Positions 26,979-35,284 of a stretch of 64,000 nucleotides of DNA are shown in pieces (within the stretch, counting starts at the first letter, position 1; each line of letters opens with the position of its first letter). A program made the position numbers and the translations under genes. The stretch comes from Lysobacter sp. FW306-1B-D06B (GTDB lineage Bacteria; Pseudomonadota; Gammaproteobacteria; Xanthomonadales; Xanthomonadaceae). The notes beneath the pieces were generated by a model. That model was given only the letters and a program-made list of their open reading frames with translations, searched no databases and had not been told where the DNA came from. The stretch lies in assembly GCF_038446665.1 (NCBI RefSeq), contig NZ_CP151802.1, forward strand, positions 2,728,001-2,792,000, in the 5' to 3' direction.

Positions 26979-28789
26979 GCGCGCTCCTCCACGCGCACTT
27001 CGCGCATCATCCCGGCTTCCATGTGGTACAGCAGGTGGCAGTGATAGGCCCAGCGGCCCAGCGCGTCGGCACGCACGCGGTAGCTGCGTTTGGTGCCGGG
27101 AGGCATGTCGACCGTGTGCTTGCGCAAGTGGAAGTTGCCCTGTTCGTCCTCGACGTCGCTCCACAGGCCGTGCAGGTGGATCGGGTGCGTCATCATCGTG
27201 TCGTTGACCAGCACGATGCGCATGCGCTCGCCATAGTTGAGACGGACCGGCTCGGCATCCATGAACTTCTGCCCGTTGAACGACCAGGCGAACTTCTCCA
27301 TGTGGCCGGTGAGGTGCAGTTCGATCTCGCGCGAAGGCTCGCGTCCGTCCGGATCGTCGAACAGGCTCTTCATCGCCGCATAGGTGAGCACCGTGCGGCC
27401 GTTGTCGCGCAGGCCGATGCCGGGGTCGTCGAGCTTCGGTGCCGGCGACATCGTCTGCATGTCCACCAACGGATTGTTGCGCTCGCTGTCCGGATGCGAC
27501 GGCATGGCGTTCATGCCGTCGGCCATCGCGTGCGTGCCGTGCCCCATGTTGGCGCCGCAACCGCCTTCCATGTCTTTCATGCCCATGTTCGCGCCGCAGC
27601 CGCCCTCCATGCCCTTGGCGCCGTGCGCGTTGTGATCCATGCCGCCATGACCCATGTCGTCCATCGTCAGGATGGGGCGCGGATCGGGCGCGGGAAGCGG
27701 CGCTTCCAGTCCGTGACGCACCGCGAGGGTGCCGCGTGCATAGCCGGTGCGGCCCATGTCCTGCGCGAAGATCGCGTAGGCGTCCTGGCCCGAAGGTTCG
27801 ACGATCACGTCGAAGGTTTCCGCCACGGCGATGCGGAACTCGTCCACGGTGACCGGATGGATGTACTGGCCGTCGGCGGCGACGACGGTCATCTTCAGGC
27901 CGGGGATGCGTACGTCGAAATACGTCATCGCCGAGCCATTGATGAAGCGCAGCAGCACCTTCTCGCCGCTGCGGAACAGACCCGTCCAGTTGCCCGCCGG
28001 CGCATGGCCGTTGAGCAGGTAGGTGTAGGTGTGTGCGTTGATGTCGGAGATGTCGGTGGGCGTCATGCGCATGCGCCCCCACTGGCCGCGGTCCCGCAGC
28101 GTCGCCGACATGCCGTCGCGGGCGACGTCGTCGATGAAGTCACCGACGGTGCGTTTGTAGAAGTTGTCGTGCTCGGCCATCTTCTTCATGCGCCGGAACA
28201 GCGATGCCGGATCCAGGTCGGTCCAATCGGACAGCAGCACCACGTGCTCACGATCGAAAGCAAAGGGCGCCGGTTCACGCGGATCGATCACGATGGCGCC
28301 GTAGAGCCCGGCCTGCTCCTGGAACAGCGAATGGCTGTGATACCAGTACGTACCGGACTGACGGATGTCGAAGCGGTACGTGAACGTCTCGCCGGGATGG
28401 ATGCCGTCGAAACTCAGGCCCGGCACGCCGTCCATGTTGGCCGGCAGCAGGATGCCGTGCCAATGCACGGAACTGGCCACGGGCAAACGGTTGGCGACGC
28501 GAAGGGTGACGGTGTCGCCTTCGCGCCAGCGCAGCACGGGCGCCGGCAGCGAGCCGTTCACGGTCACCGCCGGTCGCGTGCGCCCGGTGAGGTTGACCGG
28601 CGCTGCATCGATGGCGAGATCGAACTGCGTGCCGGAAAGAGTCTGAGGTTGGGGCCCCCGGAACTCAGCGGCCGAGCCGGGCAAATGCCACAGGCCCGCG
28701 CCTGTGGCGACGCCACCGGCCGCCAGGCCTGTGACGAAACGTCGACGAGACGGCGAGGCCGCGCGTTGGCGAAGTGGATCGAACTTCAT
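26975..28789 (-). CDS. copA: Periplasmic multicopper oxidase CopA (copper-resistance system)
   Basis: This 604-residue multicopper oxidase oxidises or sequesters copper in the periplasm. It starts with a twin-arginine signal (SRRRFVTGLAAGGVATGAG). Copper-site motifs are HWHG (about residue 109), YWYHSHS, HPIHLHG and the C-terminal HCHLLYHMEAGM (about 583). Between the second and third cupredoxin domains (about residues 385-440) lies a Met/His/Gly-rich insert, including a tandem repeat in which EGGCGANMG occurs twice. It is distinct from the copA ATPase; copL is upstream and copB overlaps its stop. Confidence 0.95.
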   Translation of the reverse strand: MKFDPLRQRAASPSRRRFVTGLAAGGVATGAGLWHLPGSAAEFRGPQPQTLSGTQFDLAIDAAPVNLTGRTRPAVTVNGSLPAPVLRWREGDTVTLRVANRLPVASSVHWHGILLPANMDGVPGLSFDGIHPGETFTYRFDIRQSGTYWYHSHSLFQEQAGLYGAIVIDPREPAPFAFDREHVVLLSDWTDLDPASLFRRMKKMAEHDNFYKRTVGDFIDDVARDGMSATLRDRGQWGRMRMTPTDISDINAHTYTYLLNGHAPAGNWTGLFRSGEKVLLRFINGSAMTYFDVRIPGLKMTVVAADGQYIHPVTVDEFRIAVAETFDVIVEPSGQDAYAIFAQDMGRTGYARGTLAVRHGLEAPLPAPDPRPILTMDDMGHGGMDHNAHGAKGMEGGCGANMGMKDMEGGCGANMGHGTHAMADGMNAMPSHPDSERNNPLVDMQTMSPAPKLDDPGIGLRDNGRTVLTYAAMKSLFDDPDGREPSREIELHLTGHMEKFAWSFNGQKFMDAEPVRLNYGERMRIVLVNDTMMTHPIHLHGLWSDVEDEQGNFHLRKHTVDMPPGTKRSYRVRADALGRWAYHCHLLYHMEAGMMREVRVEERA

Positions 28790-28884
28790 GGGATGGCTCC
28801 GTGAATCATGAGGATGCGGTCCACGACCGCGAGGCGGCCGGGAACGCAACGTCGGATCAGCACACCTTTGCGGTGTGCACGGAG

Positions 28885-29295
28885 TCAGCCGATAGGTGGT
28901 CGGAGCAGATGCGGCAGCGGCGGAGACGGGCGATCGATCTGACGCGGCTGTGCCCTATGGCGCTCCGGCGGAAGACCGGCCGGAACGGAAAAAATGGCGA
29001 TGGCGGCGGTCGCATGCTGCAGGCAGTCGCAGTTGCAGTGCGAGGATTGGCAGCAGTCCGGAGCACCATCATCCATGCCCGCGGTCGCGCAATCGTCATC
29101 GGCGTGCGCATGCATGGCCGCCACTTCATCGTGTGACGATTCGCCATGACAAGGTGGTGTGGCGGCCTGTTCGCCGGGCGCACTCATTGCCAGATGCGCA
29201 AGTCCCATCTGCGTGGCAGCCGCCGTGTAACCGGTTCCGTTGAGAACCAGCATCAAGCAGAGCAGCGCACGGAGTACGAGATGCGACATTTTCAT
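28885..29295 (-). CDS. copL: CopL-family copper leader protein
   Basis: CopL is the small Cys/His-rich protein encoded just upstream of copAB in Xanthomonas-type loci and needed for copper-inducible expression there. The 136-residue product has a signal-like N-terminus (LVLRALLCLMLVLNGTGYTAAA). A metal-binding centre follows with PPCHGESSHDE, MHAHADDDC and DCCQSSHCNCDC, then a proline/arginine-rich tail. Starts at 29295 or 29289 are equally possible and neither has a clear Shine-Dalgarno. It precedes the multicopper oxidase gene by 95 bp on the same strand. Confidence 0.85.
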   Translation of the reverse strand: MKMSHLVLRALLCLMLVLNGTGYTAAATQMGLAHLAMSAPGEQAATPPCHGESSHDEVAAMHAHADDDCATAGMDDGAPDCCQSSHCNCDCLQHATAAIAIFSVPAGLPPERHRAQPRQIDRPSPPLPHLLRPPIG

Positions 29296-29433
29296 AGTCT
29301 AACGTGTCTGAATAGAGGGGGGAGCCACTCACGGTTGTCTGAACGGGCAGGTATATACTCCAGCGTATGCAAGTGGCCGGCCCCCGCCGGCATCGAATGC
29401 GGCGGCGAAGCCACCGTATTCCAGGAATGATGC

Positions 29434-29439
29434 AAGGAG
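29434..29439 (+). promoter_or_regulatory. Ribosome-binding site favouring a TTG start
   Basis: AAGGAG lies 5 bp before a TTG codon at 29445 and argues for that start over the in-frame ATGs at 29427 and 29430, which have no comparable site. Confidence 0.6.
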
Positions 29440-29444
29440 CCCAC

Positions 29445-30086
29445 TTGGTATTCCAGATTGTTCTCGCCGATGACCACCCCATCGTCTCCAGTGGCGTGCG
29501 GGCGCTTCTGGAACAGCATCCGGGGCTGCGTGTCGTTGCCGAGGCGACATCGCCCGATGAGCTGCTTCGTGTCCTGGAAAGCACCGACTGCGAAGTGATC
29601 GTCACCGATTTCAACATGCCCGGTGAACAGGCCGCGGACGGCCTGAGCCTGCTGCAGCTGCTCGGCCGGCGTTGGCCGGAGCGCCACGTCGTCGTGCTCA
29701 CCCAACTCGCCAACCCCGGCGTGCTCAACAACATTTCGCGCTTGCAGAACGTACGCGGCGTGGTGAGCAAGTCCGACGCGATGAAGGAACTGCCGATGGC
29801 CGTGACCGCTGCCACGGCAGGCCGCAGCTTCCTCAGCTCCACGGTTCGCAAGCAGATTGAATCCGCGCAGGGCGACGCGGCCGATGCCACCTCCACGCTG
29901 TCCAAACGCGAGGGCGAGGTCATGCGTCTGTTCGCGCTGGGTCATACGGTGTCGGAGATCGCCCGGCAGCTCAACCGCAGCGTGAAGACCGTGAGCAGCC
30001 AGAAGGTCGAGGCGATGCGCAAGCTCGGTGTGAAGAGCGATCTGGAGTTCTACGCCTACGCACGCGAACACGGGCTGGGCTCGTAA
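29445..30086 (+). CDS. LuxR/RcsB-type response regulator
   Basis: The 213-residue protein pairs a receiver domain (QIVLADDHPIVSSGVRALL; phospho-acceptor in EVIVTDFNMPG; the conserved Lys in GVVSKSDA) with a C-terminal LuxR helix-turn-helix (LSKREGEVMRLFALGHTVSEIARQLNRSVKTVSSQKVEAMRKLGV). This is the RcsB/NarL layout. The start is taken at TTG 29445; ATG 29427 would add six residues. No histidine kinase is adjacent, so it is an orphan. It diverges from copL, with 149 bp of shared upstream DNA, but no evidence ties it to copper. Confidence 0.88.
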   Translation: MVFQIVLADDHPIVSSGVRALLEQHPGLRVVAEATSPDELLRVLESTDCEVIVTDFNMPGEQAADGLSLLQLLGRRWPERHVVVLTQLANPGVLNNISRLQNVRGVVSKSDAMKELPMAVTAATAGRSFLSSTVRKQIESAQGDAADATSTLSKREGEVMRLFALGHTVSEIARQLNRSVKTVSSQKVEAMRKLGVKSDLEFYAYAREHGLGS

Positions 30087-30117
30087 CTTTTCCCGATCAC
30101 TGTCCCTGTGATCCATG

Positions 30118-30145
30118 CGAAGGCGGCCGATACCGGCCGCCTTCG
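30118..30145. terminator. Bidirectional terminator hairpin
   Basis: CGAAGGCGGCCG, loop ATAC, then CGGCCGCCTTCG form a perfect 12-bp stem between the regulator and the convergent ferritin-like gene, followed by TCGTTT on the plus side. Confidence 0.85.
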
Positions 30146-30172
30146 TCGTTTCGGCCCATGCGCACTCCGCGA

Positions 30173-30793
30173 TCAGTGGCGCTTGAGCATCTCCTCGCGC
30201 GACTGCTCGGCGCGCGACGCGCCAATGGCGGTTTCCACCTGCTTCACCTCTTCGGGCGGCGGCAATACCGCCGGGAAACCCAACGACTGGATCCACAGCT
30301 CACGTGCCCATCCCTTGGTGTGATAGAGGTGATGGTCTTCGTCCTTCTCGACCGCCTCGTGCGCCTGCTTGAGAATGCCGGCGTAGTCGGCGCGCGCCTG
30401 CTGCGCGACCTGGCCGATGAGTTCCCAGTTCGCATGGTCCTTGGTTTCGGCCAGCACCACGCATTCGGCGGCGACCAGTTCGGCGGCGGCCGGCTCGGCG
30501 GTCTTCATCGCCGTTTCGATTGCCTCGACCAGCGACTTGCCCAACTGCGCGACGATCGCCCGCCCGGGGCTCTGCTCCTCGGTGTCCATGCCCAATTGCT
30601 CGAACACACGCGTGAGCACCTGCTCGTGCGTGCGTGTCTCGTCCAGATACTCCTTCCATTCCTTGTGAAGGTCCTTGTTCTGCGCCGCCTTGATCGCGGC
30701 GGTGTAGATCTGGATGCCGCCACGCTCGGTTTCCAGCGCCTGCAGCAGCAACTCGTGGACCTGGGCTGCATCGAACTTCGACGTGCGTGCCAT
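30173..30793 (-). CDS. Ferritin-like diiron protein
   Basis: The 206-residue protein is almost wholly helical and carries the paired Glu/His patterns of a ferritin-like four-helix bundle. These are LLQALETERGGIQIYTAAI, LDETRTHEQVLTRVFEQL, LVAAECVVLAETKDHANWELI and a last helix through LKQAHEAVEKDEDHHLYHTKGW. A diiron centre is likely, with a role in iron handling or peroxide removal, but the family cannot be named precisely. The start at 30793 is set by an AGGAAA upstream. It is convergent with the regulator at 29445 and shares a terminator with it. Confidence 0.75.
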   Translation of the reverse strand: MARTSKFDAAQVHELLLQALETERGGIQIYTAAIKAAQNKDLHKEWKEYLDETRTHEQVLTRVFEQLGMDTEEQSPGRAIVAQLGKSLVEAIETAMKTAEPAAAELVAAECVVLAETKDHANWELIGQVAQQARADYAGILKQAHEAVEKDEDHHLYHTKGWARELWIQSLGFPAVLPPPEEVKQVETAIGASRAEQSREEMLKRH

Positions 30794-31145
30794 GTGCTCG
30801 TTTCCTGTCGTGTGGTGTGACCTTGTTATAGGAATCGGGCATGCCGGCGCGCGTGAAGAACCGCGCAATGATTCGTCAACGCAGCAGCGTCGCGGCGGGA
30901 TGTACGCTGCGCCATGTTCAGGTTTCCAATCCCGCGCGGGGCTGTCCGCGTGGCGTGAAATCGTGGAGGCCCTTGCGCGCGACGCGCAGGGGAGGGGCGG
31001 CGGTGTCAGTCCAACGGCGCCCTGGCGCGCTCGGTCTGCGTCAACGGTGAGTGCCCGGACGCCGCAGGACCCATGTCGCATCGCGCGCGGCCGTGTACAG
31101 TCGGCCGCAGGCGCGGGAGACGCCTGCACGCCCCGGGAAACGCGC
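30794..31145. other. Gene-free gap between ferritin-like and HdeD-fusion genes
   Basis: The 352 bp lie between divergent genes. A TATAAC read on the minus strand (30830-30825) may be the -10 of the ferritin-like gene, without a clear -35. A hairpin GCGGCCG/CGGCCGC with an 8-base loop containing TGTACA lies at about 31087-31108, 38 bp before the HdeD-fusion ATG. No open frame in it looks coding. Confidence 0.5.
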
Positions 31146-32465
31146 ATGGTCCGGCTCGCCATCCTGCTGATCGGAACCCAGGCAGTGAAGCGCCAATGGC
31201 GCCTGCTGCCGTTGCTGGGCGCGCTGTGGATCGCGCTGGGCGCGCTGGTGTTCCTGGATGTATCCAGCGGCGCGCTCGCGATCGCCACCGATGTGCTCGG
31301 CGGCCTGTTCGTGGTGGAAAGCGTCCTCGTGCTGGCGAGCGTCTGGGCCAGCTCGCGCCGTGCGAAGGCCCCGCTGGTCGCGCGCGCGCTCGCCTTCCTG
31401 CTGTTCGGTCTGATGATCATGGACGTGCCGTTCGACCACGGCATTTCCGACAGCGTGCTGTTCGGCCTGGTGTTCAGCGCCGATGGATTGCTGCGCATCG
31501 CATCGGCCTGGGTCGTGCGCTTCCGGCGCTGGCCGGTGGCGATCTTCGCTGCGTGCATCGAGATCGTGCTCGCCGTGCTGATCCTCACCGACTGGCCCTG
31601 GCCGCACCGTTACGTGATTCCGTACTGCATGAGCGTCGCACTCATCATCTCGGGTCTGACGCTGGTGCGGCTCGGGCTGCAGCTCCGCAACCTGCCGGCG
31701 GGCGCGTCGATCACCGAACTGCCGATGTTCCAGTCCCGGCCATGGCATTCGCGAGGCGTTCTGCGCGACGGCGAGCAGCGCGTAGGCGAGGGCGAACTCA
31801 CGCTGTATGTGTGGACCGCGACGGGTTCCATCGAGTCGCCCGTGCCGCGTCCGGTGGTGAACCGTTACATCGCGGCGGTGGACCGCAACGGCGTGGTATC
31901 GACCGGGCATGCCGCACTCGAACTGCACCCTGACGTCTACATCAGTCTGTACCCGGCGGTCGACATCGACCACTCGCCCGACGACTTCGCCCGCCTGTTG
32001 CGTGCGGGCACCGAGAACGACGTGCCCGGCCGCTGGAACGAAACCCACGAGATCGAGGTCGCGAACTGGCGCGCCCCCGATCGTCGCGTCAAGTTCCGCC
32101 GCTACAACGAAGCCTCGCTGCGCCGCTTCTGGCTCGACTACCGCCAGGACAGCACCTACAACCTCACCAGCCGCAGTTGCTCCACCGCGGCTTCGCTCGC
32201 ACTGGAATGCGCGCTGGAAGGCAGCGTCGGCCACCGCCATCCCTGGCGCGCGTTCTTCCTGCTCCTGCTCGATCCCTACCTCTGGCTGGCGGCGATGCTG
32301 CGCCACCGAGGCGTGACGATGGCCTGGACGCCCGGCCTCGTGCTGGACTACGGGCGCGCGCTCAAGCGGGTCGTCGAACGCGAGCACCTGGGCCGCACGA
32401 ACCGTCTTCCGCTGCGCCTGCGCCTGCAGGGCGCGCTGCGCCAGCGCGGAGCCCGCGCGGCATGA
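31146..32465 (+). CDS. HdeD-like membrane domain fused to a putative cysteine-peptidase domain
   Basis: The first 180 residues are six membrane helices of the HdeD/DUF308 type (WRLLPLLGALWIALGALVFLDVSSGALA, LLFGLMIMDVPFDHG and so on), a family linked to acid resistance. After a linker comes a soluble domain with GHAALEL (His255) and, about 90 residues on, NLTSRSCSTAASLALE (Cys345). His-before-Cys is the order of circularly permuted NlpC/P60 or papain-like folds, so a peptidase or acyltransferase is possible. A further hydrophobic segment follows (AFFLLLLDPYLWLAAML). The stop overlaps the start of the MFS gene (ATGA). Confidence 0.72.
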   Translation: MVRLAILLIGTQAVKRQWRLLPLLGALWIALGALVFLDVSSGALAIATDVLGGLFVVESVLVLASVWASSRRAKAPLVARALAFLLFGLMIMDVPFDHGISDSVLFGLVFSADGLLRIASAWVVRFRRWPVAIFAACIEIVLAVLILTDWPWPHRYVIPYCMSVALIISGLTLVRLGLQLRNLPAGASITELPMFQSRPWHSRGVLRDGEQRVGEGELTLYVWTATGSIESPVPRPVVNRYIAAVDRNGVVSTGHAALELHPDVYISLYPAVDIDHSPDDFARLLRAGTENDVPGRWNETHEIEVANWRAPDRRVKFRRYNEASLRRFWLDYRQDSTYNLTSRSCSTAASLALECALEGSVGHRHPWRAFFLLLLDPYLWLAAMLRHRGVTMAWTPGLVLDYGRALKRVVEREHLGRTNRLPLRLRLQGALRQRGARAA

Positions 32466-33613
32466 CGGCGCAGGACAGCGTGCCCGCGCGACGCCGCACC
32501 GCCATCGCGATCGTCGCGGCGGCGTCGATGTTCGGGATCACGTACGGATTGTCGTCTCCGCTGATCGCGCTGGAACTGCAACGCCGAGGCCACGGCGAAG
32601 TGCTCATCGGCCTGAATGCCGCGATGCATGCGCTGGGCGTGCTCACGGTCGCGTGGATGCTGCCGCGCGCCGCCAGCCGGTGGGGAATGCGGCGGATCCT
32701 CATCGTGGCGCTGATGCTGGTCGGTGTCGTGCTGATGCTGTTTCCGGCCAGCGCATGGGTATGGCTGTGGTTTCCCTTTCGCTACGTGCTGGGCATCGGC
32801 TCCGAAGGCGTGCTGGTCACCACCGAAAGCTGGACGAGCCATCTCAGCGACGAGGCATCGCGCACGACGAACATGGCGATCTACACCGCGGCGGTGTCGG
32901 TGGGCCTGGCGATCGGTCCGCTGCTGCTGGGCCATGTGGGCTCCGGCGATGCGGTGCCGTTCCTGATCGGCGCCGCGCTGGCGATGGCGGCCTGTGCGTT
33001 CGTCGTCTTCGACCGCGCGCCGTCGCCGCAATTCGCGCATCGGCCGTTGTCGGGCGGTGTCGTCGGGCTCTTGCGGCATGCGCCCGTGGCGATGGCGGCG
33101 ACGGCGCTCAATGCCGCGCTGGAAACCTCCGGCCTCACGTTCCTGCCGATGTACGCGATGCGGCTGGGCTGGAGCGAGCAGGGGGCGACCGCGCTCGTGG
33201 CGACATTGCTCGTCGGCGCCATCGTGCTGCAGGTGCCGATCGGCTGGCTGGGCGATCGGTTCGATCGTCGCCGTCTGGTGCTCGCGTTCAGTGCGCTGTC
33301 GGCGCTGGGCGCGTTGCTGTGGCCGTTCGCGATCGGCGTCGCCTGGCTCGGGCATGCCCTGCTGTTCGTGTGGGGCGGTGTGTTCGTCGGCATCTACACG
33401 CTGGTGGTGACGATCGTCGGCAGCCGCTATTCGGAAGGCCAGCTGGTGCAGGTGTACGCCGGCATGTCGGTGGCGTTCGGCATCGGCGCACTGCTGGGGC
33501 CGTTGCTGGCCGGTGCGGCGATGCACCTCTCGCGCGATGGGCTTGCGTGGTTCGCTGCCGCGGCGTGCGCCGCGTTCGGGCTGTTCGCGTGGAGGAGCCG
33601 GGCGCCGGCCTGA
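32462..33613 (+). CDS. MFS transporter
   Basis: A 383-residue carrier with twelve predicted membrane helices and the loop motif WLGDRFDRRRLV between helices 8 and 9, an A-like motif of the major facilitator superfamily. It resembles the YcaD-type MFS branch in size and in the VTTESW segment (GSEGVLVTTESWTSHLS). The substrate is unknown. It is translationally coupled to the HdeD-peptidase gene through an ATGA overlap, so the two probably serve one process. The FNR-type regulator starts 135 bp downstream. Confidence 0.87.
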   Translation: MTAQDSVPARRRTAIAIVAAASMFGITYGLSSPLIALELQRRGHGEVLIGLNAAMHALGVLTVAWMLPRAASRWGMRRILIVALMLVGVVLMLFPASAWVWLWFPFRYVLGIGSEGVLVTTESWTSHLSDEASRTTNMAIYTAAVSVGLAIGPLLLGHVGSGDAVPFLIGAALAMAACAFVVFDRAPSPQFAHRPLSGGVVGLLRHAPVAMAATALNAALETSGLTFLPMYAMRLGWSEQGATALVATLLVGAIVLQVPIGWLGDRFDRRRLVLAFSALSALGALLWPFAIGVAWLGHALLFVWGGVFVGIYTLVVTIVGSRYSEGQLVQVYAGMSVAFGIGALLGPLLAGAAMHLSRDGLAWFAAAACAAFGLFAWRSRAPA

Positions 33614-33748
33614 TCGTGCGGGCGCAGGGCATCAGGCGCGCCTTCACGCCGCACATCAGCGTCCTATCGTCGTGCGATGGGCCCGGGCATGGTTGAATAC
33701 GATCCCTAACGGCGCGCCGCGCGCACGCCATCCCTTCCGGTGTGGACG

Positions 33749-34501
33749 ATGGAACAAAGCGTATTTCCCCGGCTGAACCCGCGGGTGTTCTCCAACGATG
33801 GAACCGACTTGCAGTTCTGCACGACCTGCGCGTTCTCCCAGGCCTGCCTGGCCGAGGGAATGGACAAGAGCGCGCTGGCGGAACTGCACGTGCTGGTCGA
33901 GCACGTTGGTCCCTTGCAGGAGGGCGAGTTCGTGTTCCGCCAGGGCGATCCGTTCGACGCCATCGCCGCCGTTCGCGCCGGCACGGTGAAGACCACGACG
34001 ATCGACCGCAGCGGACGGGAGCAGGTGCTCGGTTTCCATCTGCCGGGCGAAGTCGTCGGCCTGAACGCCATCGACGGCAACACCTATCCGTGCAGCGCGG
34101 TCGCGCTGGATACGGTCATGCTGTGCCGCTTCTCGTTCCCGAAGATGTCGATGCTGGCCGGGCGCCTGCCGGGGTTGCAGCGGCAGTTGTTCCGCCTGAT
34201 GAGCCGCGACATCGGCCATGCCTCGATGCTCGCCGGCGATTCCAGCGCCGACGAACGCGTCGCGGCGTTCCTGATCGGACTGTCGCGCCGGCTCGAAGCA
34301 CGCGGGTTCTCGCCGCGCCGCTTCCAGCTGTCGATGCAGCGCGCCGACATCGCCAACCACCTGCGGATGACGCCGGAAACACTCAGCCGCATCTTCCGGC
34401 GCCTGCAGGGCAATGGATGGATCCAGGTGCACGGCCGTGAGGTCGAACTGCTCGACCGTGCACCGATGGACGAACTGGCCGCGCCCCTGCTGGATCACTG
34501 A
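33749..34501 (+). CDS. fnr: FNR-type oxygen-sensing transcription regulator
   Basis: The 250-residue Crp/Fnr-family protein keeps all four iron-sulfur ligands of FNR: Cys24, Cys27 and Cys33 in FCTTCAFSQAC, and Cys126 in DTVMLCRF. It should therefore bind an oxygen-labile [4Fe-4S] cluster and dimerise without oxygen. The recognition helix contains ETLSRIF, whose Glu, Ser and Arg are the residues that read TTGAT half-sites in E. coli FNR. The ATG at 33749 is used; a GTG at 33740 adds three residues. A perfect FNR box lies 1.5 kb away upstream of the alternative oxidase gene. Confidence 0.93.
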   Translation: MEQSVFPRLNPRVFSNDGTDLQFCTTCAFSQACLAEGMDKSALAELHVLVEHVGPLQEGEFVFRQGDPFDAIAAVRAGTVKTTTIDRSGREQVLGFHLPGEVVGLNAIDGNTYPCSAVALDTVMLCRFSFPKMSMLAGRLPGLQRQLFRLMSRDIGHASMLAGDSSADERVAAFLIGLSRRLEARGFSPRRFQLSMQRADIANHLRMTPETLSRIFRRLQGNGWIQVHGREVELLDRAPMDELAAPLLDH

Positions 34502-34516
34502 GGCGGCGATGGCCGC

Positions 34517-35170
34517 TTACAACCGATGCGTGGCCGGCACTTCACTCGAAGACTGGCTGGCGATGGCGTGGTTCACATCGCGATGGCCGGCCTCGTCCTG
34601 GCGGACGGCGATGACGACGTCGCGCAGGCGGGCATCGCGCGGCAGCTGCCAGTAGTCGATGGCGAGCGCCGGCGCGGCGACGTTCTCGATGCGTCCGGCG
34701 TCGATCTCTTCCAGGTAGCGCGTGTAGCTCACGACGGCCTCTTCCTCGAAGTAGCCGACCAACCGGTGCGCCGTGCGGGAAGAGACGATGTACAGGCCCA
34801 GGTAGAACGTGAAGAACAGCGCCTGCGCGATCAGCACCATCATGCGTTCGAACCAGCTCGGCCGCGCGATCTCCATGAAGGTCATCAGGTGCATGCGCTC
34901 GTTGTCGGCTTCTTCCAGCAGCGTGCGGATCCAGCCTTCGTCGTCGCGCATCCAGCGCAGGCAGCGCAGGTGCAGCAGCGCGCCGCCGACCATGCCCGGG
35001 ACTGCGGCGACCGTTTCCAGCACGATCGCGCGATTGCCGTAGCGCTTGGCGAACAGGGTGTCGGCGAAGAAACGCAGGGTGCGGGTGATGCCGTAGGCGA
35101 TGCGGTCGGACAGGCCGGCCACCGTATGGTGGAGTTCGATCGGGATCGCCGGGGTGACGTCGGCTTTCAT
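34517..35170 (-). CDS. aox: Alternative oxidase (AOX)
   Basis: AOX is a diiron quinol oxidase that reduces oxygen to water without pumping protons. The 217-residue bacterial form keeps every iron ligand motif: [13 protein letters not shown] (Glu52), [11 protein letters not shown] (Glu91, His94), [11 protein letters not shown] and [12 protein letters not shown]. Two hydrophobic stretches ([14 protein letters not shown] and [20 protein letters not shown]) allow interfacial membrane binding. A GGAAG site precedes the ATG. It is convergent with the fnr gene, 15 bp apart. The TTGAT-N4-ATCAA box 69 bp upstream suggests direct FNR control. Confidence 0.94.
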   Translation of the reverse strand: MKADVTPAIPIELHHTVAGLSDRIAYGITRTLRFFADTLFAKRYGNRAIVLETVAAVPGMVGGALLHLRCLRWMRDDEGWIRTLLEEADNERMHLMTFMEIARPSWFERMMVLIAQALFFTFYLGLYIVSSRTAHRLVGYFEEEAVVSYTRYLEEIDAGRIENVAAPALAIDYWQLPRDARLRDVVIAVRQDEAGHRDVNHAIASQSSSEVPATHRL

Positions 35171-35238
35171 GGCGGGCTTCCGGGCCGGGCGGGGTGCCGG
35201 CCGATGGCGTGATGATCCGCCTCGCCCAAGGCACCCGG

Positions 35239-35252
35239 TTGATCTACATCAA
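35239..35252. promoter_or_regulatory. Perfect FNR/Anr box upstream of alternative oxidase
   Basis: TTGATCTACATCAA matches TTGAT-N4-ATCAA at every defined position. It lies 69-82 bp before the AOX start codon and just after the stop codon of the HD-domain gene. Centre position and orientation are compatible with activation of aox. Confidence 0.85.
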
Positions 35253-35284
35253 CCCGCCCTTCGATAGCCGGCGGCGGCGCCGTC

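Noticed and set aside
27540..27625. Short tandem repeat as a CRISPR or non-coding repeat
   Set aside because: The repeat is in frame within the multicopper oxidase and encodes the Met-rich EGGCGANMG units.
30794..31588. N-terminal extension of the ferritin-like protein (471-residue reading)
   Set aside because: The extra sequence lies opposite the HdeD-fusion gene and lacks ferritin features; an AGGAAA site supports the start at 30793.
33691..33705. FNR box before the fnr gene itself
   Set aside because: TTGAATACGATCC resembles one half-site only; the second half-site and the spacing do not match TTGAT-N4-ATCAA.
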